Translations under genes and position numbers: made by a program
Shown here: positions 4,790 through 5,026 of the stretch, piece after piece
How the letters are laid out: every line of letters begins with the position of its first letter
Numbering within the stretch: the first letter of the stretch is position 1
Assembly (NCBI GenBank): GCA_946480675.1
Contig: CAMLKS010000215.1
Location: 1 to 5,026, forward strand
DNA length: 5,026 bases
From: an uncultured Bacteroidota bacterium
GTDB taxonomy: Bacteria > Bacteroidota > Bacteroidia > Chitinophagales > Chitinophagaceae
Direction: 5' to 3'
The notes under the pieces: generated by a model
Databases searched by the model: none
Told to the model about the DNA's origin: nothing
The model's input: the letters and a program-made list of their open reading frames with translations, nothing else

Positions 4790-5026
4790 TTATTTTTTGT
4801 ATTTACCTGAAAGTTTTTTACCGTTACGGCGCTGGATGATCAGCTTGTTGCTACCCTTAGTAGTGCTCCTTGTGCTTTCACCTTTAGCGTACTTACCGGT
4901 ACGGCTACGTGGGTGACCACCAGAAGAACGGCCTTCACCACCACCCATTGGGTGATCTACAGGGTTCATGGCAACACCACGGTTGCGTGGACGGATACCT
5001 TTCCAACGGTTGCGGCCTGCTTTACC
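4790..5026 (-). CDS. rplB: 50S ribosomal protein L2, C-terminal part (runs off the right edge)
   Basis: L2 is a primary 23S rRNA-binding protein needed for subunit association and for a functional peptidyl-transferase centre. Only the last 78 codons are present, read on the minus strand from the window edge to a TAA at 4790-4792; the start and the N-terminal OB-fold lie outside. The visible part carries the L2 C-terminal signature: [10 protein letters not shown], then [21 protein letters not shown], then SGGHPRSR. The histidine in VDHPMGGG matches the conserved residue (His229 in E. coli) placed close to the peptidyl-transferase centre. The basic tail ends in KLSGKYKK. rpsS follows after 34 bases, as expected in the S10 operon. 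The reading frame is open throughout, so the truncation is purely the window edge. Confidence 0.97.
   Translation of the reverse strand, partial: GKAGRNRWKGIRPRNRGVAMNPVDHPMGGGEGRSSGGHPRSRTGKYAKGESTRSTTKGSNKLIIQRRNGKKLSGKYKK

Noticed and set aside
1..5026. tRNA, rRNA, CRISPR array, insertion sequence, phage or other accessory system
   Set aside because: None seen. Coding sequence is contiguous canonical ribosomal-protein genes and all gaps inside the cluster are under 90 bases, leaving no room for such elements.

Overview
The window is a piece of the conserved bacterial ribosomal-protein supercluster (end of the S10 operon running into the spc operon). All genes lie on the minus strand, so transcription runs from high to low coordinates. 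In transcription order: rplB (3' end only), rpsS, rplV, rpsC, rplP, rpmC, rpsQ, rplN, rplX, rplE, rpsN and rpsH. rplF would be expected next, but no start for it lies inside the window. Gene order is canonical, every complete gene has a normal length, and I see no inserted, broken or foreign gene. No stretch lacks a gene for more than about 90 bases.

The likely source is a member of Bacteroidota, probably near Chitinophagaceae/Sphingobacteriia. The evidence is protein character (an 89-residue zinc-free S14, an L24 opening with a PKFNIKKGD stretch, a 71-residue L29), A/T-rich leaders with no Shine-Dalgarno sequence before almost every start codon, and one intercistronic TAnnTTTG element of the Bacteroidota -7 type. 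The phylum call is fairly safe; the family call is inference.

Layout from the right edge: 4790-5026 is the C-terminal 78 residues of L2. 4067-4755 holds rpsS and rplV. 3230-4033 is rpsC, whose protein ends in an Arg/Gly-rich tail. 2484-3189 holds rplP and rpmC. 1823-2470 holds rpsQ and rplN. 846-1759 holds rplX and rplE, overlapping by one base. 569-838 is rpsN, 88-486 is rpsH, and 1-87 is an intercistronic leader presumably belonging to rplF.

The products are small- and large-subunit proteins that bind 16S and 23S rRNA, and co-transcription helps keep their supply balanced. What is not explained by the genes is the set of gaps. Some junctions are tight (-1, 7, 12 and 13 bases), while others (34, 59, 67, 63, 82 and at least 87 bases) hold short inverted repeats. 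One further perfect inverted repeat is centred on the rplP start codon. These may be mRNA structures that tune translation or processing. I found no new system or accessory locus, and the findings are modest.
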